Shown in pieces: positions 41,110-50,456 of a DNA stretch of 64,000 nucleotides. The notes under the pieces were generated by a model. The model made no database searches, was not told the DNA's origin, and saw only the letters and a program-made list of their open reading frames with translations. This DNA is from Flavobacterium ginsengisoli (lineage in GTDB: Bacteria > Bacteroidota > Bacteroidia > Flavobacteriales > Flavobacteriaceae), in NCBI RefSeq assembly GCF_029625315.1, contig NZ_CP121110.1, forward strand, positions 372,001 to 436,000. Direction: 5' to 3'. The stretch's first letter is position 1. Each line of letters begins with the position of its first letter. Both the position numbers and the translations under genes were made by a program.

Positions 41110-43293
41110 CTAATAACAATCCGTTAAAAATTGTTTATTCGCTTTATATTCTTCAAGTGTTTTTAGTCCTTTTGAAAGACACAATTCATTTAAGATTGAT
41201 TCGACATCTTTCTGCATGGCAAGTGAACCACAAATCATAACGACACCACCTTTTTTAAATAGATTCGTAAAGAAAGAGGAATCTCTTTTAATCAAATCCA
41301 TTACATAAATATGTTCTGCTTCACGCGATAAAGCGACATGAAAATTATCCAGATGTTCTTTCTGAATCATAATGTCAGCAAACTTTTTGTAAGCCATTAA
41401 AGTTGGCGTCTCCATTCTAAATCCGCTATACAAATGAAGTTCTTGTTTTGCTTTATTTTGTTCAATCATTCCTAAGAAAGGAGCAATTCCTGTTCCGTTA
41501 GAAATAAAAGCCACTTTTTGAACTTTTTTAGGAAGATGAAAAGCAGGATTTTTTACAATCTGTGCTTTTATTACATTTCCTGGTTCTAAAGCATTCAGGA
41601 AGCCAGACCCCAATCCGTTTGGATGCAATTTTACAACTAATTGAATATTTCCAGAATGATTTCCAATCGAGTAGAGGCGTTCTCTAGAATCGTTAGCGGG
41701 ATAAATTGCCAATAAATCGCCCGAACTAAATTTAACTCTAGAACTAGCTCTTAAAGTCAGAATAAAAGTATGTTCGGTTTCAGAAATTGGTGTTTTATCC
41801 AAAACCATTAATTTTTGCAGACCTTTCGGAATATGGTTGTATAATGATGGAGTTGTAGCCAGCGGAATTCCTGTTTTCTCGCTCCATAATTTTATCCATT
41901 CTACAAACTCAACCGCCGATTTATCATTTACAGTTTGTAAATTCAAATAACGATCTGCCCATTTTTGTTTTCCTAAAAGCTGATCTATTTCAATAGCAAA
42001 CTGGCAAAAATCTGGATACGATTTCGAGCCAAAACCAACTACAGAGAAATTAATATTTTGATTTTGATTTTGTTTCTCTAATAAAGTTTTGAATTGCGTT
42101 CCGTTAGAAGGAGCGTCTCCTAAACCATGAGTTGAAGTAAAAACAATAATGTGTTCTGCTTTTGGATATGCGGAAAATTTATTCAATTCACTGACAAAAA
42201 CTTTCTGCCCGTGATCAATTAATTGTTTCTGAATTGAATTGGCAAATCGGAAAGTGCTTCCGTTTTCTGAACCAACCAAAAGAATAAAAGTGCTTTCGCT
42301 AGCTTTAAATTTATTCTTAATACGACTAGATCTTCTTTTTAAAGTAATTGCAAAACCAGAATAAATAAAGAACAGAATGTTAATGCAGGCTATAGCCAAA
42401 ATAATCGCCCAGATTCCGTTAATTCTTCCTGTATGAAGATCTAAGCTTAATGCCGCAAATTGAGTTCTCATTGGCGAAAGCTTTTCAGAAATTACAGCTC
42501 CTGTAACCTGATTGATTTCAATTTCTCGGTCTTTCAATTCGATAATATAAAATTCTTCAGGATCATCTGTAAAAGGAAATTCGATTTTCTTTACGTCAGA
42601 TAATAAAGTGGTATTAAAAATTGAAGTTGTTTTGGCTTTCTCTGAAAGTTCTGTTTTTACAGGTTTTGATTTTTCTTCGCCCATAAAAAAGTTGAATCTT
42701 TCTAGAGATAAGTAAGTTCCTGTAAGCGAAATAATTAAAATCGGAATTAAAGCCAATCTTCCTAAAAGAACATGGTAATATTGTGCAAAGTATTCTTTGA
42801 TTATTTTAGAAAAGAAATTTCGGATGCCGCGCTGTCTTTTTAAAACCAGTACGAAACCCGAAATTGATATTAATAGCAAGCAAAAAGAAATTACGCCCAC
42901 AAAAAAACGTCCTGTTTCATGAAGAAACAGTGAACGGTGCAAACTGGTAATCCAATTTATGAATTCGCTTTTCTTTGTAGGAGTTCCTAATACTTTTCCA
43001 GTTTTTGGATCAATGTATGCTTTAACGTCATTTCCATCTCCATCAATAGCTTGAAGCGTTACAAATTGATTGTAATCTACACTCAATTCTGTAATTTCAG
43101 AATACTTTTTCTTTAAAATTGGAAGCGTTTCGCCTAAGGTTATTTTATTAAAATCTTCTGCTTTGTACGGAAGTGTTTTTTCCTGAACCGCATCGACCGC
43201 CAGAATGATTCCTGTTACCGAAGCCAAAAGCAAAAAAATAGAAGAAAATAGGGCCAAAGCCAAGTGTGCGTAACGCCAAAAAGAAAGAGTCAT
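41110..43293 (-). CDS. PepSY-domain membrane flavoreductase (flavodoxin plus FAD/NADPH modules)
   Basis: A 727-residue protein with two halves. Residues 1-320 are a PepSY_TM membrane part: helix near 8-33, periplasmic PepSY region, helices near 125-150, 170-195 and 290-315, with several membrane His residues (SLHRSLFLHETGRF, YYHVLLG). From about 340 comes a flavodoxin domain (LLVGSENGSTFRFANSIQK, TSTHGLGDAPSNG), then a ferredoxin-reductase-like FAD/NADPH part (RERLYSIGNHSG, SNGTGIAPFLGMIEQ, VMICGSLAMQKDVE). It would pass electrons from cytoplasmic NADPH across the membrane. It resembles the XusC/PepSY component of siderophore systems with an added sulfite-reductase-type flavoprotein. The DUF2271 gene lies 27 bases upstream. 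Confidence 0.88.
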   Translation of the reverse strand: MTLSFWRYAHLALALFSSIFLLLASVTGIILAVDAVQEKTLPYKAEDFNKITLGETLPILKKKYSEITELSVDYNQFVTLQAIDGDGNDVKAYIDPKTGKVLGTPTKKSEFINWITSLHRSLFLHETGRFFVGVISFCLLLISISGFVLVLKRQRGIRNFFSKIIKEYFAQYYHVLLGRLALIPILIISLTGTYLSLERFNFFMGEEKSKPVKTELSEKAKTTSIFNTTLLSDVKKIEFPFTDDPEEFYIIELKDREIEINQVTGAVISEKLSPMRTQFAALSLDLHTGRINGIWAIILAIACINILFFIYSGFAITLKRRSSRIKNKFKASESTFILLVGSENGSTFRFANSIQKQLIDHGQKVFVSELNKFSAYPKAEHIIVFTSTHGLGDAPSNGTQFKTLLEKQNQNQNINFSVVGFGSKSYPDFCQFAIEIDQLLGKQKWADRYLNLQTVNDKSAVEFVEWIKLWSEKTGIPLATTPSLYNHIPKGLQKLMVLDKTPISETEHTFILTLRASSRVKFSSGDLLAIYPANDSRERLYSIGNHSGNIQLVVKLHPNGLGSGFLNALEPGNVIKAQIVKNPAFHLPKKVQKVAFISNGTGIAPFLGMIEQNKAKQELHLYSGFRMETPTLMAYKKFADIMIQKEHLDNFHVALSREAEHIYVMDLIKRDSSFFTNLFKKGGVVMICGSLAMQKDVESILNELCLSKGLKTLEEYKANKQFLTDCY

Positions 43294-43320
43294 TGAGTGT
43301 ATTCTAGAAATGTAATGGTA

Positions 43321-43806
43321 TTATATTTTACTTAATCTTACGTATTTGATGTAACCTTTACCATCTGTTTTTTCTGCAAGACCTTCAGTTGTAAGAGGCA
43401 CTTCAAGATCGCTTACATAATATTTCTGATCTTCTACAGCAGATTCAAAACGTAATTTGTAACCTTTATTAATTTTAGAATTCTCAATTTCGATTGTAGT
43501 AACACTACGATCACCTCCCGTTACAGAAGCTCCAGTTTTAGCGCTTATGTCGTCTGATTTTTGTGCAGTGTGAAATTTATTCCATTCTTTTAAAGACTTG
43601 TACCATTTTTTATCATCGCCCATTACGTAAAGAGTTTTTTCGTATTCTCCTGCCGAATTCACTAGCGAAACAACGATATAAGCACCTTCTCCCATATAGT
43701 TATTCATTTGTAGCATAATCTTGTATTTGCTTGATTGCGCTTGAGATTGGAAAGAAACTAAAAAGATAAAAGCGCTTGTAAGAGCAATTTTTAATATTGA
43801 TTTCAT
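43321..43806 (-). CDS. DUF2271 secreted protein, probable flavinylated electron carrier
   Basis: A 161-residue protein with a signal peptide ending near FQSQAQ. It matches the DUF2271 family: QMNNYMGEGAYIVVSLVNSAG, LYVMGDDKKWYKSLKEWNKF, then SAKTGASVTGG. T91 in KTGAS resembles the ApbE target pattern (Asp-x-x-Thr/Ser-Gly-Ala-Ser/Thr), although the usual Asp three positions before is Ser here. With apbE and the PepSY reductase beside it, it may be a periplasmic FMN-carrying link between reductase and iron chelate. The flavinylation is inferred from motif and neighbourhood. Confidence 0.82.
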   Translation of the reverse strand: MKSILKIALTSAFIFLVSFQSQAQSSKYKIMLQMNNYMGEGAYIVVSLVNSAGEYEKTLYVMGDDKKWYKSLKEWNKFHTAQKSDDISAKTGASVTGGDRSVTTIEIENSKINKGYKLRFESAVEDQKYYVSDLEVPLTTEGLAEKTDGKGYIKYVRLSKI

Positions 43807-43906
43807 CTGAAATTATGTATTTGTGTGGATTTGTAATGTGAAATCCCAAATCCCAAATGTAAAGTTTGGAATTTGGAATTTCAAATATTGATTATTAATT
43901 AATTGT

Positions 43907-45399
43907 TTATTTTAAGAATTCAACAGAAACGTTGTTTTTGGTTAAAAGCTCATTCTCTTTCGCTAAAGCGTAAGCCGTTTCGTCAAATTCTGTACTGATG
44001 TCTTTTTTAGCTCCAGCAGAAACTAAATATTTTAAAATAGCATCATCCTTAGAAGTCATTGCCGCTCTGTGTAAAGCCGTTAAACCATCTTTATTTTTAG
44101 CGTTGATGTCAACTTTTAAGTCAGTGATTTTTTTAAGAAGAGAAACATCATTTTTAGTAATAGCTAAATGATATAAAGTGTTTCCGTCTTTTTGTGGAGC
44201 CGCAAGGTTTAAACCTTTGTCTTGAAGTAATTTTGCTTTAGCATCAAAAGGATCAGTAGCGACTTTTTCTCTTCCTGCAGGGCGATATGATTGTACTAAG
44301 TAAACACCTAAATTATTTCCGTCTTTGTCTTTTACATTTACATCTGCACCTTTGGTCAAAAGTAAATTTACAGCTTCTGGAGTTCCGTTTCTAACAGCAA
44401 AAGTCAAAGCAGATTCTCCTTTAAGATTTTGAGCATTTATGTTTTTAACAGAAGGAAGAAAAAATTCTAAGACAGCAGTTTCTCTAGCCGCAGCAGCAAC
44501 CATAACTGGCGTATTTCCTTCTTTATCAGCTTTGTTTACATCAACACCTTTACCTAAAAAATATTTAATAATTTCAGCTTGATTTGGTTTTCCAGCCAAG
44601 AAGTGCAATACATTTTGTCCCGCTTTATTTTGAGCAGTTGCTTTAATTTTTACTTCTTCAACCAAATATTTATAAGTTTCTAAAGTATTACTTTCTCTTC
44701 GGCTTCCTTGTGCGACAAATAAAAGCGCATCGCTAGTTGGTTTAATGCCTTTTTCTACAAGTTTTTTCAAAAGAGCAATATTTCCATATCTTGCGAGCAT
44801 AAGTAAAAGCTGTGTTTCCGTCATTATCTACATCTTTTAAAGACATTCCTTTAGTAGAAAAATAGTCAGCGACTTTTAAATCTTTATCAGATGCAATGGC
44901 CAAAAGCAAAAGGTTTGCTCCATTCGCATATTTTTTTGTCGGATTAAGTCCAGCTTTAAAGAAAGCATCGTACATCGCAAGCATCAGACTGGCCGTTTGA
45001 AGCGACGAAATCAGCAGGAGCGGTTCCGTGGCTGTCTTCAAAATTTACGTCAGAACCTTTAGCAATTAAATATTGAACCAATTCAGTATTTCCTCTATAT
45101 GCTGCCCAATGGAGATAGATACGATTATCGTGAGTTAATTTTGTGATTGAATTTCCAGGTTGCTCAACCAAAAATTTGATCGTTGCAAAAGGCGCGTCAT
45201 TATTAATGGCTAAGGTGGTAACATCAAATGCGTTTGCATTGGCTTCAGCTGGATTATTTCCTTTAGAGATTTCTGCCTGAACCGTTTCAACAGTTGGAGA
45301 AGTTTTCCAGAAAGCCGCATCTAGCAACGCATTTTTTTGCTGAGCACTTACAAATAGAGTAGCGACAAATGCAAAAGAAACAAAAAGATTCTTTTTCAT
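43907..45399 (-). CDS. secreted ankyrin-repeat protein, two frame interruptions
   Basis: The start at 45399 (MKKNLFVSFAFVATLFVSAQ) gives a signal peptide; a further ATG at 45432 would add 11 residues. Many ankyrin repeats follow, for example DNRIYLHWAAYRGNTELVQY, AGQNVLHFLAGKPNQAEIIK, KEGNTPVMVAAAARETAVLE and KDGLTALHRAAMTSKDDAIL. The frame is broken at plus-strand GCAAGC (44977-44982) and GCGAGC (44793-44798); each corrected to GCAGC gives one protein of about 497 residues. It is the most upstream gene of the iron cluster. Periplasmic ankyrin proteins often act as protein-binding adaptors; the partner is not known. Confidence 0.85.
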
Positions 45400-45870
45400 A
45401 TTTCGATAATTTATGGTTATTGAATTGTACAAGATTAATTTATTTTTTGGGAATATTTTATTCTATTTAGAATAAATAAAAATAAAAGCAAATGTAAAAA
45501 TTAATATTCTTAAACCAAGAATAATTTACTGTAAAAAGGGAATTTGAAGGTATTTTTTCAAAAATTAAGAATCCCTTAAGTAAATTTTAATTTTGTTTTA
45601 ATTCGATCTCTTTTTGGAAGTGGCAAAATGATTTTTGAATGTTTTTTCTCTTTTATAGCTCTAATAAGATTAAATGGCGAGAATTGTTGCAATAGTTCTT
45701 TTGTAAGCCGTTGATTTTAATAACATCTTTGACTTTTTTACTATTGGTTTGAGTGTAAGTTTGTGTAATAAAGTATGTTATGATTTTTTTGTAGGCAATT
45801 ATTATTTGGAATTATTATAAATAACTGATGTTTTTTTGCTGAAATATTTACTTTCAAATTTCTCTTTCAT

Positions 45871-46048
45871 CAAAACGAATGTTGATAACTGTTTTCGTTT
45901 TGACCTCAGAAAGTACTTTTTTTCATGTTGATAACTTAGTATTATTTTTAGGGAAACTGCTAGCTCATTGTAAATTACAGCGTATTATTTTCATGTTGAT
46001 AAAATTTGCAAAATCGTGATTTTTTGAAGTTTCAAAACTGTTGATAAT
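45871..46048. promoter_or_regulatory. four TGTTGATAA repeats (DnaA-box-like) upstream of nrdB
   Basis: TGTTGATAA begins at 45880, 45926, 45994 and 46039, always in the same orientation. The reverse complement TTATCAACA differs by one base from the classical DnaA box TTATCCACA. The first copy sits in the loop of a 9-base inverted repeat (CAAAACGAA 45871-45879, TTCGTTTTG 45894-45902). The surrounding 750-base gap (45400-46188) is very AT-rich and has no gene. The last copy ends 24 bases before the -33 element of the nrdB promoter. Confidence 0.6.
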
Positions 46049-46072
46049 TGGGCAGATTTTTAACATCAAAAA

Positions 46073-46104
46073 TTGGACAATAGAATAACTGTGGGTTAAA
46101 TTTG
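46073..46104 (+). promoter_or_regulatory. nrdB-nrdA promoter
   Basis: TTG (46073-46075), 21 bases, TAAATTTG (46097-46104) fits the Bacteroidota promoter. It leaves a leader of about 80 bases before nrdB and lies just downstream of the TGTTGATAA array. Confidence 0.65.
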
Positions 46105-46188
46105 TAATTATAGAAATCACGCTAATACCTCCCCAAAATAAGCGCTCGGATTTCTATTTCAAATAGTCACTTAAAACTCTATATATAT

Positions 46189-47163
46189 ATGTCAATTTTT
46201 GATAAAAGAATCAATTATAAACCTTTTGAATATCCTGAGGTTCTGCAATTTACCGAAGCTATTAATAAAGCTTATTGGGTACACACTGAAGTAGATTTTA
46301 CTGCCGATACGCAAGATTTTCATGCGCATTTGGATTTGGCAGAAAAAACAGCTATTAAAAATAGTTTATTGGCAATTGCGCAGATTGAGGTAGCTGTAAA
46401 AAGTTTTTGGGGCAATATATATGAGCATTTTCCAAAACCAGAATTCAACGGATTGGGAACTACTTTTGCGGAATGTGAATTTAGACATTCTGAAGCGTAT
46501 TCTCGTTTGTTGGAAGTTTTAGGATATAATGATGAATTTGAAAGATTATTGGATGTTCCTGTAATTCGCAGACGTGTAGATTATCTTTCGAATGTATTAA
46601 AAGACACAAAATCTCAGGATAACAGAAAGTACATGGTTTCCTTGATTTTGTTTAGTATTTTAATTGAAAACGTTTCTCTTTTCAGCCAGTTTGCTATTTT
46701 ATTGTCATTCACAAGATTCAAAGGATATATGAAAAATGTGAGTAATATCATTGCTTGGACTTCAATCGATGAGCAGATTCATGCTAATGGCGGAATTTAT
46801 ATTATTAATAAAATCCGTGAAGAGTTTCCAGAATATTTCGACGCAGAAACTCTCGAATTAATTAGAGAAACTGTTAGAGAATCAATCACTGTGGAAGCCG
46901 ATATTTTAGATTGGATTTTTGAAAATGGAGCGATTGAAACGATAAACAAAGAAGACTTGGTAAACTTCATGAAATTTAGAATTGATGAAAGTTTAAAACA
47001 AATCAATATCGAAACGATTTTTAATGTTTCTCCCGAAGAGTATTCAAAAATGACTTGGTTTGAAGAAGAAGTTTTTGCAAATAGTTTAGATGATTTCTTT
47101 GCGAAACGTCCAGTAGAATATACAAAACACGATAAGAGTATCACAGCAAACGATCTTTTCTAA
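46189..47163 (+). CDS. nrdB: ribonucleoside-diphosphate reductase small subunit
   Basis: A 324-residue class I R2 protein, which makes and stores the radical for ribonucleotide reduction. The di-iron and radical motif is seen as E97-xx-H100-xxx-Y104 in AECEFRHSEAYSRLL, equivalent to the E/H/Tyr set in E. coli NrdB; SILIENVSLFSQF and IAWTSIDEQIHANGG supply the second Glu/Glu/His set. It starts at MSIFDKRINYKPFEYPE, so there is no N-terminal ATP-cone, unlike some Bacteroidota R2 proteins that carry it. nrdA follows 19 bases downstream. Confidence 0.95.
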   Translation: MSIFDKRINYKPFEYPEVLQFTEAINKAYWVHTEVDFTADTQDFHAHLDLAEKTAIKNSLLAIAQIEVAVKSFWGNIYEHFPKPEFNGLGTTFAECEFRHSEAYSRLLEVLGYNDEFERLLDVPVIRRRVDYLSNVLKDTKSQDNRKYMVSLILFSILIENVSLFSQFAILLSFTRFKGYMKNVSNIIAWTSIDEQIHANGGIYIINKIREEFPEYFDAETLELIRETVRESITVEADILDWIFENGAIETINKEDLVNFMKFRIDESLKQINIETIFNVSPEEYSKMTWFEEEVFANSLDDFFAKRPVEYTKHDKSITANDLF

Positions 47164-47182
47164 TACAAGCCCATAATACATT

Positions 47183-48880
47183 ATGAATACGATAGACACA
47201 AACCCAGCAAATAATAATTTTGAACCACAAAACGACAGCAAAATGTGGTGGAAAAATTCTGAAAGTGAACAGATTTTAAACCGCGGTTATCTTTTAAAAG
47301 GAGAAACTGTAGAAGGAGCAATTGATAGAATTTGTACGGCTGCGACAAAAAGGCTTTACAAACCAGAATTGAAAGAGTCTTTCATGGAAATGATCGAAAG
47401 AGGTTGGATGAGTATCAGTTCGCCAGTTTGGGCAAATATGGGAACAGAAAGAGGATTGCCAATTTCTTGTTTTAATGTGCACGTTCCAGATAAAATTGAG
47501 GGAATTACACATAAACTTGGAGAAGTAATTATGCAAACCAAAATTGGAGGTGGAACTTCTGGTTATTTTGGTGAATTACGCGAACGCGGAAGTGCAGTAA
47601 CTGATAACGGAAAGAGTAGTGGAGCAGTGAGTTTTATGAAGCTTTTTGACACGGCTATGGATACCATTTCTCAAGGAGGAGTTCGTCGTGGTGCTTTTGC
47701 CGCTTATTTAGATGTAGATCATCCAGATATTGAAGAGTTCTTGAAAATTAAAAGTATTGGAAACCCAATTCAGAACTTGTTTACCGGAATCTGTGTGCCA
47801 GATTACTGGATGCAAGAAATGATTGATGGAGATGCTGAAAAAAGACAAGTTTGGGCAAAAGTATTAGAAAGCCGTCAGCAAAAAGGATTGCCTTATATTT
47901 TCTTTAGCGACAACGTAAATAAAAATAAACCGCAAGTTTATAAAGATCAGAATCTAAGAATCAACGCTAGTAATTTATGCGGCGAGATTATGCTTCCGTC
48001 TACGCATGACGAATCATTTATCTGCTGTTTATCTTCTATGAACTTAGAATTATATGAAGAATGGAAAGATACTGAAGCAGTAAAATTAGCGATCTTTTTC
48101 TTAGATGCTGTTTTACAAGAATTTATTGAAAAAACAGAAGGAAACTATTATCTTTCTGCGGCAAATAAATTTGCTAAAAGACACCGTGCACTTGGTTTAG
48201 GTGTTTTAGGATGGCATTCTTATTTACAGAAAAATATGATTCCGTTTGAAGGAATGGAAGCTAAAATGAAAACAACAGAGATTTTCAAACATATTAGTGA
48301 CAAAGCTGATAAAGCAAGTCAAGAGTTGGCTAGAATTTACGGAGAACCAGAACTGTTAAAAGGTTACGGAAGACGCAATACTACAACAATGGCAATTGCT
48401 CCAACAACATCTTCTTCTGCAATTTTAGGACAAACTTCGCCAGGAATTGAGCCTTTTAGCAGTAATTATTACAAAGCTGGATTAAGCAAAGGTAATTTTA
48501 TGCGTAAAAATAAATACCTTAAAAAACTGCTTGAAGAAAAAGGTTTGGATAATGAAGAGGTTTGGAGAGGAATTATGCTAAATGGAGGAAGTGTTCAGCA
48601 CATGGAACAATTGACTCAGCAGGAAAAAGACGTTTTCAAGACGTTTAAAGAAATCAGCCAATTAGAAATTGTACAACAAGCAGGAATTCGTCAGAAATTT
48701 GTTGATCAAGGACAAAGTTTAAATCTTAATATCCCAGCAGAATTGGCAATCAAAGATGTAAACCGTTTGATGATTGAAGCTTGGCAACAAGGGGTAAAAA
48801 GTTTATACTACCAAAGAAGCCAAAGTGTTTCTAAAGAACTAGTAACAAGTCTTGTTTCTTGCAGCAACTGTGAATCATAA
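47183..48880 (+). CDS. nrdA: ribonucleoside-diphosphate reductase large subunit
   Basis: A 565-residue class I R1 protein that carries out reduction of ribonucleoside diphosphates. SSPVWANMGTERGLPISCFNVHVPD holds the first active-site Cys; NLCGEIMLPSTHDESFICCLSSMNL has the loop with further catalytic Cys residues; and the C-terminal tail ends SLVSCSNCES, whose CxxC pair would re-reduce the active site. The protein is shorter than E. coli NrdA (761 residues) because the N-terminal ATP-cone is missing; the catalytic part begins almost at once (MWWKNSESEQILNRGYLL). It is in one operon with nrdB. Confidence 0.94.
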   Translation: MNTIDTNPANNNFEPQNDSKMWWKNSESEQILNRGYLLKGETVEGAIDRICTAATKRLYKPELKESFMEMIERGWMSISSPVWANMGTERGLPISCFNVHVPDKIEGITHKLGEVIMQTKIGGGTSGYFGELRERGSAVTDNGKSSGAVSFMKLFDTAMDTISQGGVRRGAFAAYLDVDHPDIEEFLKIKSIGNPIQNLFTGICVPDYWMQEMIDGDAEKRQVWAKVLESRQQKGLPYIFFSDNVNKNKPQVYKDQNLRINASNLCGEIMLPSTHDESFICCLSSMNLELYEEWKDTEAVKLAIFFLDAVLQEFIEKTEGNYYLSAANKFAKRHRALGLGVLGWHSYLQKNMIPFEGMEAKMKTTEIFKHISDKADKASQELARIYGEPELLKGYGRRNTTTMAIAPTTSSSAILGQTSPGIEPFSSNYYKAGLSKGNFMRKNKYLKKLLEEKGLDNEEVWRGIMLNGGSVQHMEQLTQQEKDVFKTFKEISQLEIVQQAGIRQKFVDQGQSLNLNIPAELAIKDVNRLMIEAWQQGVKSLYYQRSQSVSKELVTSLVSCSNCES

Positions 48881-48887
48881 AAATTAT

Positions 48888-48918
48888 AAAGCCGAATCTT
48901 TAGATTCGGCTTTTTTTG
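48888..48918 (+). terminator. intrinsic terminator of nrdBA
   Basis: AAAGCCGAATC (48888-48898) pairs with GATTCGGCTTT (48903-48913) over TTTA and is followed by more T residues. It lies 7 bases past the nrdA stop. Confidence 0.9.
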
Positions 48919-49013
48919 TGAATTTTTACAGCTAAGATTTGTTAAGATTTACTCGTAAGAAACGCAAAGGGTTTCACGCAGATTTTAAAAGATTTAAGCT
49001 AATTAAGACAGAT

Positions 49014-49141
49014 ATGAATTGCCTCCAGCTTTAGCTGGAGGTTTTTGTTTTATATTGTAAAAGGCTTTAGCCAAATTCAAAGTTTGGCTAAAGCCTTCTT
49101 CCTTTCCTTTTTACCTCCAGCTAAAGCTGGAGGCAATTCAT
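49014..49141. repeat. composite palindromic intergenic element, copy 2
   Basis: The element is bounded by ATGAATT (49014-49020) and AATTCAT (49135-49141). The ends are GCCTCCAGCTTTAGCTGGAG and its inverted partner CCTCCAGCTAAAGCTGGAGG; the inner hairpin is AAAGGCTTTAGCCAAA with TTTGGCTAAAGCCTT. It is nearly identical in parts and layout to 39913-40043. It fills most of the 310-base gap between nrdA and the Crp gene, along with degenerate CGTAAG/CGCAAAG repeat fragments. Confidence 0.82.
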
Positions 49142-49190
49142 GTGAAAAAAAACTTAGAGTCTTAGCGTCTTAGTGGCAAAAAAAATAGCT

Positions 49191-49763
49191 CTAAACCTTA
49201 GACTTCAACCTACTCAAAGTTTCCTGAGAAATATTAATATAAGAAGCCACAATTTTATTGGGCAATCTTTTCACAATCGCAGGATTTATCTTCAAAAGTT
49301 GATTATATCTCTCCAAAGCATCCATTGTGGTAAAAGACATTAACCGATTGGCATTATTCACATAAGCTTTTTCTAAATAATTGCTGTAGAACTCACGCCA
49401 TTGAGGAATAATTTTCATTAAATGATTAAAATCTTCGTGTGAGATGCTTAGCAATTCGGATTTCTCAACAACCTGAATATTTTCTAACGCTGGCATTTTG
49501 GTAATAAAACTAACTAAAGCTGTTGCAAATTGATTTTCGAAAGCAATATATCTCGTAGCATCTTTTCCTTCTTCATTAATAAAAAAGATTCTCAAACAGC
49601 CTTTTGCAACAAAAAATGTTTCTTGACTTATTTGTCCCTGAGCTAGCAAAATTTCATTTTTCCCTTTTTTGATAAATTTAAAATAGGAAAGAATGGTTTC
49701 TAAATCTTCATCAGAAACGTTAATGCTTTTTCGAATGGAATTACCAAGTTGTTCGTATATCAT
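49191..49763 (-). CDS. Crp/Fnr-family transcriptional regulator
   Basis: A 190-residue protein with an N-terminal cyclic-nucleotide-binding-like beta-roll (KKGKNEILLAQGQISQETFFVAKGCLRIFFINEEG) and a C-terminal helix-turn-helix (RLPNKIVASYINISQETLSRLKSK). The usual cAMP-binding Arg/Glu pair is not obvious, as in many Bacteroidota members. The start codon abuts the ribB stop codon, so the two are co-transcribed. Target and ligand are not evident. Confidence 0.9.
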   Translation of the reverse strand: MIYEQLGNSIRKSINVSDEDLETILSYFKFIKKGKNEILLAQGQISQETFFVAKGCLRIFFINEEGKDATRYIAFENQFATALVSFITKMPALENIQVVEKSELLSISHEDFNHLMKIIPQWREFYSNYLEKAYVNNANRLMSFTTMDALERYNQLLKINPAIVKRLPNKIVASYINISQETLSRLKSKV

Positions 49764-50456
49764 TTAATTATAATCTCTCACAAATTTGCGGTAATAAATA
49801 ATATCTTCAATAGATAAAACCACCAAATCGTGTTCTTGTGCAAAGCTAACAATTTTGTTTAGTTTAGCCATGCTTCCGTCTTCGTTCATCAATTCGCAAA
49901 GAACGGCTTCGGGTTGTAAGCCAGCCAATTTCATTAAATCTACGCTTCCTTCTGTATGACCATTTCGTCCTAAAACACCATTTTCATTCGCTCTAAGCGG
50001 AAAAACATGCCCAGGTTTCGCTAAGTCTTCTGGCTTCGCATTCATTGCAATTGCAGTCTTTATAGTTGTAATTCTGTCTTTTGCAGAAACTCCTGTTGTT
50101 ACTCCATTTTTAGCTTCAATCGTAATGGTAAATGGAGTTTGAAAACTGCTTGTGTTTTCTTTTACCATGTAAGGAAGTTCCAATTCGTCTGCTTTATTGT
50201 TAGTCAAGCAAAGACAAACAATTCCGCTGCATTCACGAATCATTAAAGCCATATCTTGAGCACTCATATGATGTGCAGAAAATATAAGATCGCCTTCATT
50301 TTCTCGATTTTCATCATCGGTTACCAAAACACCTTTTCCGCTTTTAAGTTGCTCCAAGGCATTTTCAACACGTTCTTTACTCGAAATTCCAAATTGGGTT
50401 AACGGACTTAATTCTGTACTTATCATAAAAGTTTTTTTAGAAATAATAAGAGACAA
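49764..50456 (-). CDS. ribB: 3,4-dihydroxy-2-butanone-4-phosphate synthase
   Basis: A RibB enzyme that converts ribulose-5-phosphate into the four-carbon precursor of riboflavin. Motifs: [22 protein letters not shown] (acidic Mg site), [52 protein letters not shown] with the conserved His/Thr/Glu. The protein has only the RibB part and no GTP cyclohydrolase II domain. The first ATG gives 230 residues; a second at residue 11 (MISTELS, 50426) is also plausible. I see no FMN riboswitch in the 146 bases upstream. Confidence 0.93.
   Translation of the reverse strand: MSLIISKKTFMISTELSPLTQFGISSKERVENALEQLKSGKGVLVTDDENRENEGDLIFSAHHMSAQDMALMIRECSGIVCLCLTNNKADELELPYMVKENTSSFQTPFTITIEAKNGVTTGVSAKDRITTIKTAIAMNAKPEDLAKPGHVFPLRANENGVLGRNGHTEGSVDLMKLAGLQPEAVLCELMNEDGSMAKLNKIVSFAQEHDLVVLSIEDIIYYRKFVRDYN

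Noticed and set aside
45871..46188. Chromosome origin (oriC) in the AT-rich gap before nrdB
   Set aside because: The repeats are DnaA-box-like, but no dnaA gene or other origin neighbours are near and a good nrdB promoter directly follows; regulation of nrdBA is simpler. It cannot be excluded.
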